Assembly (NCBI GenBank): GCA_036785705.1
Contig: JAWUZG010000004.1
Location: 10,963,501 to 11,027,500 of the forward strand
Origin: Acanthornis magna
Taxonomy: Eukaryota; Chordata; Aves; Passeriformes; Acanthizidae
Reading direction: 5' to 3'
Length of the DNA: 64,000 bases
A model generated the notes under the pieces. It ran no database searches. It was not told where the DNA came from and saw nothing but the letters and a program-made list of their open reading frames with translations. Of this stretch, positions 63,271-64,000 are shown piece after piece (the first letter of the stretch is position 1; the number at the start of each line of letters is the position of its first letter). The position numbers were made by a program, and so were the translations under genes.

Positions 63271-64000
63271 AACCCTAGCCATTGCAAGTCTTCCTTTTTC
63301 TATTCTTCTCCCTGCAGAAGTACTCTCATATGTGAATTTATATGGCCTTCTATGAATGCATACTCTTGTATAATTCAACTTTATGAGCATTTGGAGGCAA
63401 TGAAGACTAAAGTAATCAAATGAATTGAAATATAAAGAACATTTTAGAGAATATTCAATTATAAGTATATGTTTATTGTAGCACTAATTTTTGTGCTGAC
63501 ACCTGTTTCAGTTTAACTAAAAAGTTTGCAGGCAATTTTTGCTTGAAAACATAGAAGGTATTCAATCTTATTGTCTTTAAAATAGTAACCTGTGCAGAGA
63601 ATCTGCAATACCTTTTGTGTTATTACTTTCTCCTTTTCTTTTTTTTGTCTTGAAAAGTAATGATGTATTTGGAGCTTTCATGATTGTTGTTGCTGCTTCT
63701 TCTGCTCTGAACTCTTAAAAATACTTTGCTTAACAGCCAACAATGATCACAGAGTCGTCTTCTAAACAAATTTGGAGAAAATGTTTGCTATAGTCCCTGA
63801 AAGCAGGAAGATAGATTAAAATATTTCTGCTTTGAACCTTTGTAGAAGACATTAGAAGGCAACACATGTCTATTGTTTAGAGAGAAATATTTTAGCAACT
63901 ATTTTTTTAAGATTGTTAGTCCACTTTACCCCTCTCCTTTGATATTTTTTAAATTCCTTTGTCTTTTATTTATTTATTTATCACATGGTTTTGATTATTC
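63271..64000. other. AT-rich noncoding DNA to the window end
   Basis: No supported feature. A short TTTA repeat lies near 63965-63980. Confidence 0.65.

Noticed and set aside
1..64000. CRISPR array, operon, phage or other bacterial system
   Set aside because: The repeats, composition and lack of coding density are those of a bird nuclear genome. The tandem repeats seen are microsatellites without spacers.

Overview
The window reads as noncoding nuclear DNA from a bird, most probably a passerine (songbird). It is AT-rich throughout and contains no bacterial-style gene packing. Its interspersed repeats are avian: several 5'-truncated CR1 LINEs with the diagnostic 3' end (repeats of the type ATTCTATG), ERVL-type and ERVK-like solo or near-solo LTRs, and one diverged tRNA-Ile-derived SINE with a CR1-like tail. 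That SINE type is known from zebra finch and relatives and is the best pointer to Passeriformes. Species and chromosome cannot be told from the sequence.

I found no protein-coding gene that I can support. The longest open frames (up to 168 codons) are low-complexity, antisense to repeats, or unlike any family I recognise. No rRNA, functional tRNA, CRISPR or bacterial element is visible. The window is either intergenic (gene desert) or lies inside one or more very large introns.

Layout. 1-9.1 kb: AT-rich unique sequence with a cluster of palindromes at 5.24-5.33 kb. 9.1-9.72 kb: a CpG-rich, young-looking ERVK-like LTR on the minus strand with its polypurine tract. 12.6-14.64 kb: an unidentified block, then an ERVL LTR cut off by a CR1. 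14.6-28.7 kb: mostly unique, with one tiny CR1 tail (20.72 kb). 28.7-29.4 kb: a CR1 that retains the end of its reverse-transcriptase ORF. 30.6 kb: a GATA microsatellite. 31.9-33.1 kb: an old plus-strand CR1 followed directly by a decayed ERVL-like LTR. 37.9-39.5 kb: an LTR and a CR1. 42.3 and 45.6 kb: CR1s. 43.4-44.1 kb: a candidate conserved noncoding element. 52.1 kb: the tRNA-derived SINE. 52.3-54.4 kb: AT-only runs and an AT hairpin, with a CR1 between. 57.45-58.08 kb: an almost complete ERVL solo LTR. 58.69-58.76 kb: a striking 30-bp hairpin. 59.5 kb: a CR1 tail. 60.0-61.4 kb: a GC-elevated, repeat-like block that I could not name. 62.8-63.3 kb: a GC-elevated block with an exon-like 5' splice site on the minus strand.

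There are no genes here that work together. The readable biology is a record of successive retrotransposon insertions (CR1, ERVL, ERVK-like, SINE) in a gene-poor songbird region, plus a few unexplained structured or possibly conserved segments listed as findings. All repeat identities come from recognising family patterns by eye, not from a database search.
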